Source of the DNA: Vagococcus acidifermentans
GTDB lineage: Bacteria > Bacillota > Bacilli > Lactobacillales > Vagococcaceae
DNA length: 64,000 nucleotides
NCBI RefSeq assembly: GCF_003987655.1
Contig: NZ_NGKC01000011.1
Location: 41,474-105,473, forward strand
Reading direction: 5' to 3'
Within the stretch, counting starts at the first letter, position 1; every line of letters starts with the position of its first letter. Below, piece after piece: positions 47,216-56,119 of this stretch. The position numbers and the translations under genes are program-made. A model generated the notes under the pieces. The model made no database searches. It was not told the DNA's origin and saw nothing but the letters and a program-made list of their open reading frames with translations.

Positions 47216-48433
47216 ATGAAAACGATTGCGATTGCAGGAACTTTTGATACGAAAGCAGAGGAATATCTTTATGTCAAGTCTTTGGTCGAGGAATTAGGAT
47301 TGCAGACGCTAATGATTCATACCGGTGCGTTTGCATCTCGATTCACGCCAGATGTGACCAATCAGGAACTTGCTCAGGCGGCAGGTTTTGATATCGAGGA
47401 AATCGTTAAGAAAAAAGACCGAGCACTGGCAACTGACATTTTGGCAAAAGGCATGCAGAAAGTCGTGCCGGAATTGTACAGACAAGGAAAGTTTGACGGC
47501 ATTTTATCTTTGGGAGGCTCTGGCGGGACGTCCATGGTTACGCCAGCAATGAGAGCGCTGCCGATTGGTGTGCCAAAACTGATGGTATCAACAATGGCCT
47601 CCGGTAATGTTGAGCAATATGTCGGAACAAGTGATATCATCATGATGCCCTCGATTGTCGATGTGGCAGGTTTAAATAAAATCTCCAAAACTATTTTCAG
47701 AAATGCAGTTTTAGCTATAGCTGGTATGGTCGGCTTAAAGGAGAAGCTGCCCGCAGACACAGAGGAACAAAAACCGTTGATTGCAGCTTCCATGTTTGGC
47801 GTCACAACCCAGGGCGTAAACTTCGCCAAAGCGTACTTGGAAAAAAGAGGCTATGAAGTCTTGGTATTCCATGCTACGGGTACCGGCGGCAAAACGATGG
47901 AGTCTTTGATTGATGCAGGCTTTTTTAAAGGCGTGCTGGATTTAACCACGACGGAATGGTGCGATGAAATTGTCGGAGGTGTGCTGGCGGCGGGCTCTCA
48001 CCGGTGCGAAGCAGCTGCAAAAAACAATGTGCCGCAAGTAGTATCAGTGGGCGCAGCAGACATGGTAAATTTTGGGCCGATAAGCACAGTACCGTCTAAA
48101 TTTTCAGGTAGGAATTTATACAAGCATAATCCGACAGTGACTTTGATGCGTACAACCGTTCAGGAAAATGTGAAGGTCGGGCAAATGCTCGTTGAAAAAT
48201 TAAACATGGCAGCAGGGAAAACGACTTTGCTGTTGCCGCTAAAAGGTGTTTCGGCAATTGACGCAAACGGACAGCCTTTTTATGGTCCAGAAGAAGACAG
48301 CGCATTATTTGAAACCTTACGAGACGGAATAAACCGTGACGTTGTCGAGCTGATTGAACTAAACAACAATATCAATGACCAAGTATTTGCAGAAGCTGCA
48401 GCTCAAAAACTGATAGATTTGATGACACTATAA
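47216..48433 (+). CDS. UPF0261 (Tm-1-like ATP-binding) protein
   Basis: 405 residues. Family landmarks: TIAIAGTFDTKAEEYLYVKSLV at the N terminus, LSLGGSGGTSMVTPAMRALPIGVPKLMVSTMASG, ASMFGVTTQGVNFAKAYLEKRGYEVLVFHATGTGGKTMESLI and DLTTTEWCDEIVGG. In plants the Tm-1 virus-resistance protein is a fusion of this domain and the TIM barrel found in the next gene; bacterial copies are separate and have no firmly assigned reaction. GAAGGGAG precedes the ATG. The pair is 24 bases apart. Confidence 0.9.
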   Translation: MKTIAIAGTFDTKAEEYLYVKSLVEELGLQTLMIHTGAFASRFTPDVTNQELAQAAGFDIEEIVKKKDRALATDILAKGMQKVVPELYRQGKFDGILSLGGSGGTSMVTPAMRALPIGVPKLMVSTMASGNVEQYVGTSDIIMMPSIVDVAGLNKISKTIFRNAVLAIAGMVGLKEKLPADTEEQKPLIAASMFGVTTQGVNFAKAYLEKRGYEVLVFHATGTGGKTMESLIDAGFFKGVLDLTTTEWCDEIVGGVLAAGSHRCEAAAKNNVPQVVSVGAADMVNFGPISTVPSKFSGRNLYKHNPTVTLMRTTVQENVKVGQMLVEKLNMAAGKTTLLLPLKGVSAIDANGQPFYGPEEDSALFETLRDGINRDVVELIELNNNINDQVFAEAAAQKLIDLMTL

Positions 48434-48457
48434 AATAAACGAAAAGAGGAATAACTG

Positions 48458-49288
48458 ATGAACAGACTGACGAGAGAAGAAAACATGGCTATCTTTAAAA
48501 AAGAGGTTGCCTCAGGAAATATTTTAGTCGGAGTGGGTGCCGGGACAGGGATTACAGCCAAATGCAGTGAGCAAGGCGGTGCCGATATGCTGATTATCTA
48601 TAATTCAGGTCGTTTTAGAATGGCTGGAAGAGGTTCGCTGTCCGGACTTTTAGCGTATGGCGATGCCAATCAGATTGTTCAGGAGATGGGTGCTGAAGTG
48701 CTGCCAATCGTTAAAGATACGCCTGTTTTGGCGGGAGTTTGCGGAACCGACCCGTTCCGTGTCATGGATCTCTTCCTGAAACAATTAAAAGAACAAGGGT
48801 TCAACGGCGTGCAGAATTTCCCGACAGTAGGGTTAATTGACGGCAAGTTTCGTGCAAATCTGGAAGAAACCGGCATGGGGTACGATTTGGAAGTAGACAT
48901 GATTCGTGAAGCACATAAATTGGATATGCTGACATGTCCTTATGTATTTGACCCTGAGCAGGCAAAAGCGATGGCAGAAGCAGGGGCGGATATTCTTGTT
49001 GCCCACATGGGACTAACCACTAAAGGTTCGATTGGTGCTGAAACAGCGCTGACCCTCGATGACTGCTGTGATAAAATCCGCGATATCATCGCAGCCGGAC
49101 GTGACGTAAATCCTGACATTATGGTCATCTGCCACGGCGGCCCGATTGCTGATCCGGAAGATGCTGATTACGTCATCAAGCATGTTCCTGAAATCGACGG
49201 CTTCTTCGGCGCATCATCCATTGAGAGACTGGCATCTGAAAGAGGGATGACAGCACAAACAAAATCATTCAAAGCGATTAAAAAATAA
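48458..49288 (+). CDS. Phosphoenolpyruvate-hydrolase-family TIM-barrel enzyme
   Basis: 276 residues. [75 protein letters not shown] and [18 protein letters not shown] match the family related to phosphoenolpyruvate mutase/isocitrate lyase barrels. It is the C-terminal half of plant Tm-1-type proteins. The regulator at 45877 is its paralogue but lacks the CHGG cysteine/histidine. GAGGAATAACTG precedes the ATG. The reaction is not established. Confidence 0.87.
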   Translation: MNRLTREENMAIFKKEVASGNILVGVGAGTGITAKCSEQGGADMLIIYNSGRFRMAGRGSLSGLLAYGDANQIVQEMGAEVLPIVKDTPVLAGVCGTDPFRVMDLFLKQLKEQGFNGVQNFPTVGLIDGKFRANLEETGMGYDLEVDMIREAHKLDMLTCPYVFDPEQAKAMAEAGADILVAHMGLTTKGSIGAETALTLDDCCDKIRDIIAAGRDVNPDIMVICHGGPIADPEDADYVIKHVPEIDGFFGASSIERLASERGMTAQTKSFKAIKK

Positions 49289-49300
49289 GCCCCAAAATGC

Positions 49301-49339
49301 CAACAGCCCATATCCACTGACGGATACGGGCTGTTGTTT
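49301..49339 (+). terminator. Intrinsic terminator after the UPF0261 operon
   Basis: CAACAGCCC, then TATCC, pair with GGATA and GGGCTGTTG around ACTGAC, with one A/C mismatch, followed by TTT. Confidence 0.85.
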
Positions 49340-49355
49340 CTAGTCTGGCACTTAT

Positions 49356-49538
49356 TTAATTTTTTGACAACACAAAGATATCTGAAAAGAGTTCAAACAG
49401 AGCGGCGAAAAAAGCGGCGATGCTGCGCAGTACTCTGTTTTTGATGTTCAGTGATTGTTGAAAATAGACAAAATCCCCATATGACATTGAAAACAATATA
49501 CCAATAACAGCGAGAACCAGCACAACATCCAGTAACAT
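49356..49538 (-). CDS. Small membrane protein of unknown function
   Basis: 60 residues. A single N-terminal membrane segment (LLDVVLVLAVIGILFSMSYG) is followed by a basic stretch and a second hydrophobic run (SIAAFFAALFELFSDIFVL). GAAGGG lies 7-8 bases before the ATG, and TATACT is suitably placed as a -10 box on the minus strand. No homologue recognised; a real small gene is plausible but unproven. Confidence 0.45.
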   Translation of the reverse strand: MLLDVVLVLAVIGILFSMSYGDFVYFQQSLNIKNRVLRSIAAFFAALFELFSDIFVLSKN

Positions 49539-49733
49539 GAGACAGCCCTTCTTTCGTTTTTGTTACTGAAAGTATAGCAAACATTCCAGGCAGATGAATC
49601 AGTCCCAAGTTGCAGTGGATAACGGACGAAAGACGGAAATTCATATTTGTTTGTTAAAAAAGCTGTTTGTTTATCCGTTTTCTTGTATAATAAATATATC
49701 TTTAAGAAAAAAGGCTGAAATGAGGAAGATGAT

Positions 49734-50054
49734 ATGATTATTACAACAACGAATACTATTGACGGCAAAACGATTTCAGAATACAGTGGCATCGTTTTTG
49801 GCGAAGTCATTACAGGGATTAATATGTTTAAAGATATAGGGGCAGGTTTGCGCAACGTTTTTGGCGGACGCTCAAAAGGCTATGAGGACGAACTGATGTC
49901 GGCACGGGCAGAAGCTTTGGAGGAGATGGCTTCACGTGCGGAACAGTTAGGGGCAGACGCCATTATTGGCATGAAGATGGATTACGAAGTACTTGGCAGC
50001 GATAATGGCATGCTGATGGTCACATGCAGCGGCACAGCTGTCATCACAAATTAG
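49734..50054 (+). CDS. YbjQ/UPF0145-type (DUF74) protein
   Basis: 106 residues. Matches the YbjQ family across its length: [68 protein letters not shown], and VTCSGTAV. Family members form pentamers and are annotated as putative heavy-metal-binding; function uncertain. TGAGGAAGATG precedes the ATG; a TATAAT box is at 49686-49691. Confidence 0.93.
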   Translation: MIITTTNTIDGKTISEYSGIVFGEVITGINMFKDIGAGLRNVFGGRSKGYEDELMSARAEALEEMASRAEQLGADAIIGMKMDYEVLGSDNGMLMVTCSGTAVITN

Positions 50055-50138
50055 AGTGGTATTTCTGACACTAAGCTGAAATGTCTTTGATTATGTGTTG
50101 GCTCAAGCCGTTTATGCAAGGGAAGGAGGAACCGACAG

Positions 50139-50567
50139 ATGAATGAGGCGATGAACACTGATAATATCGCACAGTTTGTTCAACAGCAGGGTTTTGATCC
50201 GGATGAGCAGCGGTACTACCTGTACGGGCAAATCGACTCGAAGTTTTCGACTTACCCTTTATTTACTGTTGATGAAAAGGAAGATTTAGAGATAAAGCAT
50301 CTGTTATTGTTTTTTTCACCATCACAGCTGATTATTGCCTGTTTGGATCTGAGCGGCAATTTCACTGACAAGGTAATCCGAAAGACCGCAGATGAGATGC
50401 AAGCAGTAACATTTAAAAAAAGCTTCATGCTTAATACATTGACGCTGACAGTTGACGGAAAAACGTATGACATCAGCATTCCCAATAGGGTAGTAGCAGC
50501 AAAGTGGCAGAAGAAAAATCTATCCGAACTTATCAAAAACAATTTTTTTGACTTTATCAATAATTGA
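50139..50567 (+). CDS. Hypothetical protein, possible PH-like fold
   Basis: 142 residues, no membrane segment. Alternating beta-strand-like pattern (HLLLFFSPSQLIIACLDLSGN, SFMLNTLTLTVDGKTYDISIPNRV) and a C-terminal amphipathic helix (QKKNLSELIKNNFFDFI) suggest a bacterial PH-like domain, but I cannot name a family. Strong AAGGAGGA site before the ATG. It ends at a terminator shared with the convergent universal stress gene. Confidence 0.7.
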   Translation: MNEAMNTDNIAQFVQQQGFDPDEQRYYLYGQIDSKFSTYPLFTVDEKEDLEIKHLLLFFSPSQLIIACLDLSGNFTDKVIRKTADEMQAVTFKKSFMLNTLTLTVDGKTYDISIPNRVVAAKWQKKNLSELIKNNFFDFINN

Positions 50568-50607
50568 AAAAAGTGAGTTGACCTAATAGTGGTCAACTCA
50601 CTTTTTT
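50567..50607 (+). terminator. Bidirectional intrinsic terminator
   Basis: AAAAAAGTGAGTTGACC pairs with GGTCAACTCACTTTTTT around TAATAGT. It serves the hypothetical gene and the convergent universal stress gene. Confidence 0.94.
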
Positions 50608-50610
50608 ATC

Positions 50611-51054
50611 TTATTTAACTACTAGCACGTTACAATGGGCATGATTGACAACATACGAAGTGGTCGAACCGATAAGTATGCGTTCAACAGCATGGGTTCC
50701 AGTTGCGCCCATCACAATCAAATCCACATTTCTCGCTTTTGCATATTTGACAAGTTCTCTTTTCGGGCTGCCTTCCAATGTGACAAAGCTGATGCGTTCT
50801 TCGTCAAGACCTTCCACTTCAGCAACTCTCTGCCGGAACAGGTCCATCATTTCATTTGACTCGGTATTAGCATAATTGCTGAGTTCTTTTAATGTCATGG
50901 CGTCAAGAGAAGTTATCGCAATATTTTCAAAAACTTGCACAACAGTAATGTGGCCATCGTCTTCTTGAATCATGTTATTTGCGACTTTCAACGCTTCCTG
51001 CGATTGATGGGAACTGTCGAATGCAACAAGAATATGTTTACTTTTTTCAGTCAT
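50611..51054 (-). CDS. Universal stress protein, UspA family
   Basis: 147 residues from ATG 51054 behind AAGGAGG. N-terminal HILVAFDSSHQSQEALKVA; the ATP-binding loop is VMGATGTHAVERILIGSTTSYVVNHAHCNVLVVK (GxxGxx9GS), so it is of the ATP-binding type. Monocistronic. Confidence 0.93.
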   Translation of the reverse strand: MTEKSKHILVAFDSSHQSQEALKVANNMIQEDDGHITVVQVFENIAITSLDAMTLKELSNYANTESNEMMDLFRQRVAEVEGLDEERISFVTLEGSPKRELVKYAKARNVDLIVMGATGTHAVERILIGSTTSYVVNHAHCNVLVVK

Positions 51055-51252
51055 TGAAAACGCCTCCTTATAACTATATTGTATCACGTGAAAGACACGA
51101 TGTAAAAGACGGCTCTGTATGTCTGCTCAATGAAAAATCGAGCTGGAAGCATTTTATTGTTTCATTCATCCTGACATCAAAATAACAGTCTTTATTATAT
51201 AAAAGCATCTATATTTGATACAATTAAGATAGAAAGAAAAGAGGCGATTATC

Positions 51253-51789
51253 ATGGGAAAAAGACAACGTGTTGATTGGCCAAGTCTGATTTTGGGTATC
51301 GTATTTGTTTTGGCCGCCCTTATGTCATTTAGGCTGCATCCAGCACAAAATGTGAGTATTCTTGTTAGTTTCTTTGTCGTCACAGTTATTTTCAGAGGTA
51401 TCTACATGCTGAAAATCCGAAGCACGGTGAGAGAACTGTTCAGGGTTTCGGTAACGCCTTTGTTGGTCATCGGTGTCATAGACATTCTGATAGGTGTGTA
51501 CTTTCTTTTCAATATAAGAAAAGGCGTGATGCTGGCGCCTTATGTATTTGCCTTGTGGTTTTTGATGGACTCCCTTTTCGGCTTGTTTGAACTTGGCTGG
51601 CTCAAACAGTTGTCGACCAGATTGTTTTGGGTTTCTTTGGTGACGAATGTGATTGGCTTGATTATCGGCATGCTTTTACTTGCTAAACCAATCGTATCAT
51701 TAATGACATTATCGTTTATGGTAGGATTCTACCTGATGATTGCCGGTCTCGCGTATATCATGCGGGCTTTTTCGAGTTATTTATTTTAA
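51253..51789 (+). CDS. HdeD/DUF308-family membrane protein
   Basis: 178 residues with six membrane segments. LILGIVFVLAALMSFRLHPAQ and VIDILIGVYFLF fit the repeated DUF308 unit of HdeD-like proteins. E. coli HdeD supports acid resistance; the role here is unknown. AAGAGGCGATTATC precedes the ATG. Confidence 0.85.
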   Translation: MGKRQRVDWPSLILGIVFVLAALMSFRLHPAQNVSILVSFFVVTVIFRGIYMLKIRSTVRELFRVSVTPLLVIGVIDILIGVYFLFNIRKGVMLAPYVFALWFLMDSLFGLFELGWLKQLSTRLFWVSLVTNVIGLIIGMLLLAKPIVSLMTLSFMVGFYLMIAGLAYIMRAFSSYLF

Positions 51790-51872
51790 AAATTCAAACC
51801 AAAGTCCCATTAACTAACACTTCATTTCATGTATGATGTATGTAAGATGATTCACAAGAATGGGGTGTTTAG

Positions 51873-52466
51873 TTGAGTTATATTGTGGCATTTGCAAGTA
51901 TCAGCTTTTATAATCACTATCATGTCAAGCGAACGAAGCAGCTTTCTGATAAGATTAATATAGGACACTATGTCATCGGCTATATTTTTCTGTTTTATCT
52001 CGTTGTCACACTGAGGGAATTGATTGGTTTCCCAACAATTTCGCAATGGGGAAGAGAATTTTCGTCAAAAGGAACATTTATTTATCCGACAATTGATTTT
52101 TTGCTGTTTGATTCAGGGATTCAAACAAGCGATATCATCAACGGTCTTTTGTTTGTCCCGTTCGGTTTTTTTCTTCCAGTATTGTGGCAGAAGTATGACT
52201 GGCTTCTGCTGACGATTGAATGTACGTTGTCAGCGGCAGTAGTTGTTGAGATAGGCCAGCTGTTCATGGCTGAAGGGATGACAGATGTGAGTGATGTCTT
52301 AACGAGCGTTGTCGGAGGCATAATAGGGTGGGGATGCTACCGATTATTTCGCTCTGCCATACATCGAGTACTTGTTCCAGAACCAGGATACACCTTCAGC
52401 CGTTTTTTAGCAGCAGAGCCTTATGTGTATTTGCTGATTGCTGTCATCAGCGTGGTGTTATCGTAA
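51873..52466 (+). CDS. VanZ-like membrane protein (second copy)
   Basis: 197 residues, four to five membrane segments, from a TTG at 51873 behind AATGGGG. The VanZ signature is in IINGLLFVPFGFFLPVLW and VEIGQLFMAEGMTDVSDVLTSVVGGIIGW. It is only distantly similar to the VanZ-like protein at 25446. Monocistronic; no glycopeptide-resistance context. Confidence 0.82.
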   Translation: MSYIVAFASISFYNHYHVKRTKQLSDKINIGHYVIGYIFLFYLVVTLRELIGFPTISQWGREFSSKGTFIYPTIDFLLFDSGIQTSDIINGLLFVPFGFFLPVLWQKYDWLLLTIECTLSAAVVVEIGQLFMAEGMTDVSDVLTSVVGGIIGWGCYRLFRSAIHRVLVPEPGYTFSRFLAAEPYVYLLIAVISVVLS

Positions 52467-52508
52467 CGGGATAATTTTATTATGTAAACTTAAGTGAGGG
52501 AGAACACG

Positions 52509-53018
52509 ATGCAATTAATCCATCCGGAAACAGAACACATTGCCGAGATTGCCGCTTTCCGTCAAGAATTTATTGACTGTCAAGACATTCTTCATGGCAC
52601 CGGACAACTAGCTAAGTTTTCTTCCATCGAAAAATGGCTGACAACAATCCATAAGAACAACGGGCAAAAAACTCAATTTTTGATAGTTGGCAAAGACGAC
52701 CGGCGTTTGATTGGTATGCTCCATGTTCAACATCGCCTGTCCGAGTTTGACACGCAATGGGGAGGACATATCAGATATTGTATCCGAAACAGCGAACGAG
52801 GAAAAGGTTTCGCCAAAAAAGCATTGATAGCTTCTCTCGATTACTGTCAAGACATCGGCCTAAAACGTGTGTTACTGACATGTAACAGTGAAAACAAACC
52901 GTCTGTCCGTGTGATTGAAAGCTGCGGTGGAAAACTGGAAAATACCATACGACTAAACAGAAAAAATATTAAAAGATATTGGATTCCATTAAACGAGAAG
53001 GAGAAAACATGTTTATAG
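52509..53018 (+). CDS. GNAT-family N-acetyltransferase
   Basis: 169 residues from ATG 52509 behind GAGGGAG. The acetyl-CoA loop is ERGKGFAKKALIASLDYCQDIGLKRVLLTCNSENKPSVRVIESCGGKL, with the RGKGxA motif; the domain resembles the COG3981 family. Its stop overlaps the following HD gene by 10 bases, so the two are coupled. Substrate unknown. Confidence 0.88.
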   Translation: MQLIHPETEHIAEIAAFRQEFIDCQDILHGTGQLAKFSSIEKWLTTIHKNNGQKTQFLIVGKDDRRLIGMLHVQHRLSEFDTQWGGHIRYCIRNSERGKGFAKKALIASLDYCQDIGLKRVLLTCNSENKPSVRVIESCGGKLENTIRLNRKNIKRYWIPLNEKEKTCL

Positions 53019-53611
53019 AACAGGAACTAGCCAACTTTAAACCCAGTGGACAGTTGGAAAAAGATATAGTGCGGTTATTTCGTGATTATGATATGAATGA
53101 AACAGCAGATCATGTATTACGGGTGACAAAAGCGGCAGAAACCCTTGCAAACCAATATGGTCAAAATATCGGGGCTGCCCGGACAGCAGCGCTGCTGCAT
53201 GACATAGGCGGCATTATTCCGCAGAATCAGATGGTGACAGAAGCTGAATACTATCAACTGGCAGTTTTTCCAGAAGAACGAGAGTTACCAATGCTGTTGC
53301 ACCAACGCCTTTCCCGCATAATTGCCGAAAAAGTGTTTAACATCACAGATCAACACGTTTTAAACGCTGTGTCATGTCACACCACACTCAAACACTCTCC
53401 TACAACAATGGATATGCTTGTGTTTATTGCTGACAAACTGGAATGGGACCGCAAACACCGTGCCCCTTATTTAACTGATCTTCAAAAAGCATTGGACAAT
53501 TCTTTGGAGCAGGCGTGCATCTGCTATATTCAATGGGTGGTTTCAACAGACTTGCTTGTTCTTCACCCATGGTTGGATGATGCTGTGAAGTGGTTTGGTC
53601 TTGATATTTGA
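53009..53611 (+). CDS. HD-domain hydrolase, YqeK-like
   Basis: 200 residues from ATG 53009 behind AAGGAG. TADHVLRVTKAAETLANQYG, then AALLHDIGGIIPQ with the HD pair, the distal SCHTTLKHSPTTMDMLVFIADKLEWDRKH, give the order H...HD...H...D seen in YqeK-type diadenosine tetraphosphate hydrolases. The usual partner nadD gene is not adjacent, so the housekeeping yqeK may lie elsewhere. Confidence 0.82.
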   Translation: MFIEQELANFKPSGQLEKDIVRLFRDYDMNETADHVLRVTKAAETLANQYGQNIGAARTAALLHDIGGIIPQNQMVTEAEYYQLAVFPEERELPMLLHQRLSRIIAEKVFNITDQHVLNAVSCHTTLKHSPTTMDMLVFIADKLEWDRKHRAPYLTDLQKALDNSLEQACICYIQWVVSTDLLVLHPWLDDAVKWFGLDI

Positions 53612-53626
53612 AAGAATATTTGATTT

Positions 53627-53664
53627 CCAGCTTTACAGCCCGAGAACGGCTGCAAAGCTGGTTT
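53627..53664 (+). terminator. Intrinsic terminator after the HD gene
   Basis: CCAGCTTTACAGCC pairs with GGCTGCAAAGCTGG (one mismatch), followed by TTT. The DNA becomes visibly AT-richer from here on. Confidence 0.85.
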
Positions 53665-53772
53665 AGTTACGAATAGAACAAATGAAGAAATAATATTATT
53701 GTGCTAAAATTTGTTGAAACGGTTATATTTTAATACAATAAATCATAAATGACAAAAATAGACCAACAACTA

Positions 53773-54456
53773 TCATGTCACAGGGTTTTTAGTTTCTATT
53801 TCCATTAGCTCTAAAAATATTTTTGACTTCAAGACGTCATTAAAATCTTTATAACTTTCAATTGGAATTCTTTTTATTTCACCAGTTAAAGGGATAAAAT
53901 CATTGATGTGACAGACTGTCAAGCCGGCCTTATTAGCAGATATGACTCCATTCATCGAATCTTCAAAAACTATAATATCTTTCTTTTTGGAAGTAGTTAA
54001 CGCTGCAGCTTTTTGAAATATTTCTGGATGTGGTTTTCCTTTAGACACGTCATCTCCACACAAACTAAAGGAAAAAATATCTAAGATGTCTAGCTTATTT
54101 AATATATGATGTGTCTCATTACGTAAAGATGATGTTGCAACTCCACAAATTACATTATTATAGCTACACCATGACACAAACTTAAGGACACCTTCATTTA
54201 ATTCAAAATCAGCATCTGAAATAAGCTCCGATCTTTTAATCATAAATTTCTTGAACAATAAATCAAAAGGGAAAGAATCGCCAAAATAATGAAGAAATTC
54301 TCTTTTTATTTGGTTTGTCGGCTTTCCTAAAATACGTTTATAAAAATCCAATGTGATACTATATTTTTTTTCTGCCAATAAATTTTCCCAAATATGATAA
54401 TATTTTTTTTCAGAATTTATTAGTGTGCCATCCATATCAAAAATAATTGTTTTCAT
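53773..54456 (-). CDS. HAD-superfamily phosphatase, beta-phosphoglucomutase-like
   Basis: 227 residues. HAD motif I IIFDMDGTLINSE, motif II VATSS, motif III KGKPHPEIF and motif IV VFEDSMNGVISANKAG are all intact, with an alpha-helical cap of subfamily IA between motifs I and II. Transcribed away from the mannitol operon with AAAGAGG before the ATG. A sugar-phosphate substrate, perhaps mannitol-1-phosphate, is suggested only by position. Confidence 0.85.
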   Translation of the reverse strand: MKTIIFDMDGTLINSEKKYYHIWENLLAEKKYSITLDFYKRILGKPTNQIKREFLHYFGDSFPFDLLFKKFMIKRSELISDADFELNEGVLKFVSWCSYNNVICGVATSSLRNETHHILNKLDILDIFSFSLCGDDVSKGKPHPEIFQKAAALTTSKKKDIIVFEDSMNGVISANKAGLTVCHINDFIPLTGEIKRIPIESYKDFNDVLKSKIFLELMEIETKNPVT

Positions 54457-54617
54457 TATTGACCTCTTTTCTTTTAACGAACAGTGACTTTATTTTTCAT
54501 TTTAACATATAACATAAATGCTCACTTGATTGTATAAGAGTAGAAATGTCAAACGTACTCTGCCATTTTTACTCTTACTTAGAATGGTAATTCAGATAAT
54601 AATCTCCTACAATAATA

Positions 54618-54632
54618 ATGTAAGCGCTTATA
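54618..54632 (+). promoter_or_regulatory. cre-like CcpA site before mtlA
   Basis: ATGTAAGCGCTTATA matches the WTGNAANCGNWNNCW consensus at all fixed positions but one. It lies 24 bases ahead of the mtlA start, consistent with catabolite repression of the mannitol operon. Confidence 0.72.
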
Positions 54633-54655
54633 TATTTGTTAACAGGAGGAGAAAA

Positions 54656-56074
54656 ATGGAGAAGAAAGTAGCACAACCTAAAACTCTGCGCGTTCGTATT
54701 CAGAAAATGGGCGGTTTTCTAAGTGCAATGGTCATGCCTAATATTGGTGTTTTCATTGCATGGGGCTTATTGGCAGCATTTTTTATTCCAACTGGCTGGA
54801 CACCAAATGAACACTTGAATGAGTTGGTCGGTCCGATTTTAACTTATTTATTACCAATATTGATTGGTTATGTTGGTGGTTATAATGTTTATGGTAAACG
54901 AGGCGGTGCAATCGGTGCTCTTTCAACTATGGGAGTAGTAATAGGCGCTGATATCACCATGTTAATCGGTGGCATGATTATGGGTCCGATTGGTGCGCTT
55001 ATAATAAAGAAAGTTGATAGTCTTTTCAAAGGAAAAGTAAAACCTGGTTTGGAAATGTTGGTGGACAATTTTTCTTTGGGAATTGTCGGGTTTATTATTG
55101 CTATTTTAGGATTTTTAATTGTTGAGCCGATTTTTGGTGTAATTTTAGCTTTTTTATCTGCTGGAGTAAATTGGTTAACGGACCGAAACTTAATTCCATT
55201 GACAAGTATCTTTGTTCAACCTGCACAAGTACTATTTTTAAACAATGCCATCAATCATGGTATTATGGTACCGTTGGGACTACAGCAAGTAGCAGATACT
55301 GGAAAATCGATTTTATTTTTGGTTGAAGCTAACGGTGGTACTTGGACTGGACTATTACTGGCATTTGCTTTCTTTGGAAAAGGAATTTCAAAGAAATCCG
55401 CCCCTGCGTCTACTTTAATTATGTTTTTAGGCGGAATTGGCGAAGTAGCGTTCCCTTATGCACTCATTAAACCTGTCACAATATTGGGACCAATGCTTGG
55501 TAACATGGCTTCTCTTGCAATAGCTCAATTATTTAACGGTGGAACAGTTGGCGCAGTCTCACCAGGGAGTTTTCTAGCGCTATTGATGATGACACCAAAA
55601 GGAGCATTCGTTGTCAATATTACTTGTTACGTCGTTGCGACGTTGGTATCTTTTTTAGTTGTTGCATTTTTCTTGAAATTAGATAAAACACCTGAAGAGG
55701 CAGTTAGTCTTGATACTGTTCAATCTACAACATCAGTTGATTCAGTTTTGTATACGGCACCATTTACAGCAACTGGGACAAAGATTGAACGAGTTATAAT
55801 AGCTTGTGATGCCGGAATGGGATCAAGTGCCATGGGTGCATCAATGCTGAGAAGTAAAGCGAAGAAAGCAAATCTTCATGAAGTAACTGTTGAGAATGTC
55901 TCAGTAGACAATATACCAAATGATGTTGATCTGATTATTACAAGTGAAAACCTTGAAGAACGTGTTAAGAGCCTATTTCCAGATAAAAGTGTCCCTATTT
56001 TGACTATTAAAAATTTCCTTAACAATGAGGAATACGATCAGTTTATTCAGTTTATTAAAGAAAGCTATGATTAA
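54656..56074 (+). CDS. mtlA: Mannitol PTS permease, EIICB
   Basis: 472 residues from ATG 54656 behind GGAGGAG. EIIC part (1-340): GGFLSAMVMPNIGVFIAWG, GYNVYGKRGGAIGAL, FLNNAINHGIMVPLG, GGIGEVAFPYAL. The C-terminal EIIB domain has its phosphocysteine in IIACDAGMGSSAMGAS (about residue 390). The EIIA domain is separate (mtlF). It takes up mannitol as mannitol-1-phosphate. Confidence 0.95.
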   Translation: MEKKVAQPKTLRVRIQKMGGFLSAMVMPNIGVFIAWGLLAAFFIPTGWTPNEHLNELVGPILTYLLPILIGYVGGYNVYGKRGGAIGALSTMGVVIGADITMLIGGMIMGPIGALIIKKVDSLFKGKVKPGLEMLVDNFSLGIVGFIIAILGFLIVEPIFGVILAFLSAGVNWLTDRNLIPLTSIFVQPAQVLFLNNAINHGIMVPLGLQQVADTGKSILFLVEANGGTWTGLLLAFAFFGKGISKKSAPASTLIMFLGGIGEVAFPYALIKPVTILGPMLGNMASLAIAQLFNGGTVGAVSPGSFLALLMMTPKGAFVVNITCYVVATLVSFLVVAFFLKLDKTPEEAVSLDTVQSTTSVDSVLYTAPFTATGTKIERVIIACDAGMGSSAMGASMLRSKAKKANLHEVTVENVSVDNIPNDVDLIITSENLEERVKSLFPDKSVPILTIKNFLNNEEYDQFIQFIKESYD

Positions 56075-56119
56075 AAATTAAAATCTGAATGTAGTTGCAC
56101 AACAGGGAGGTAATAACTC

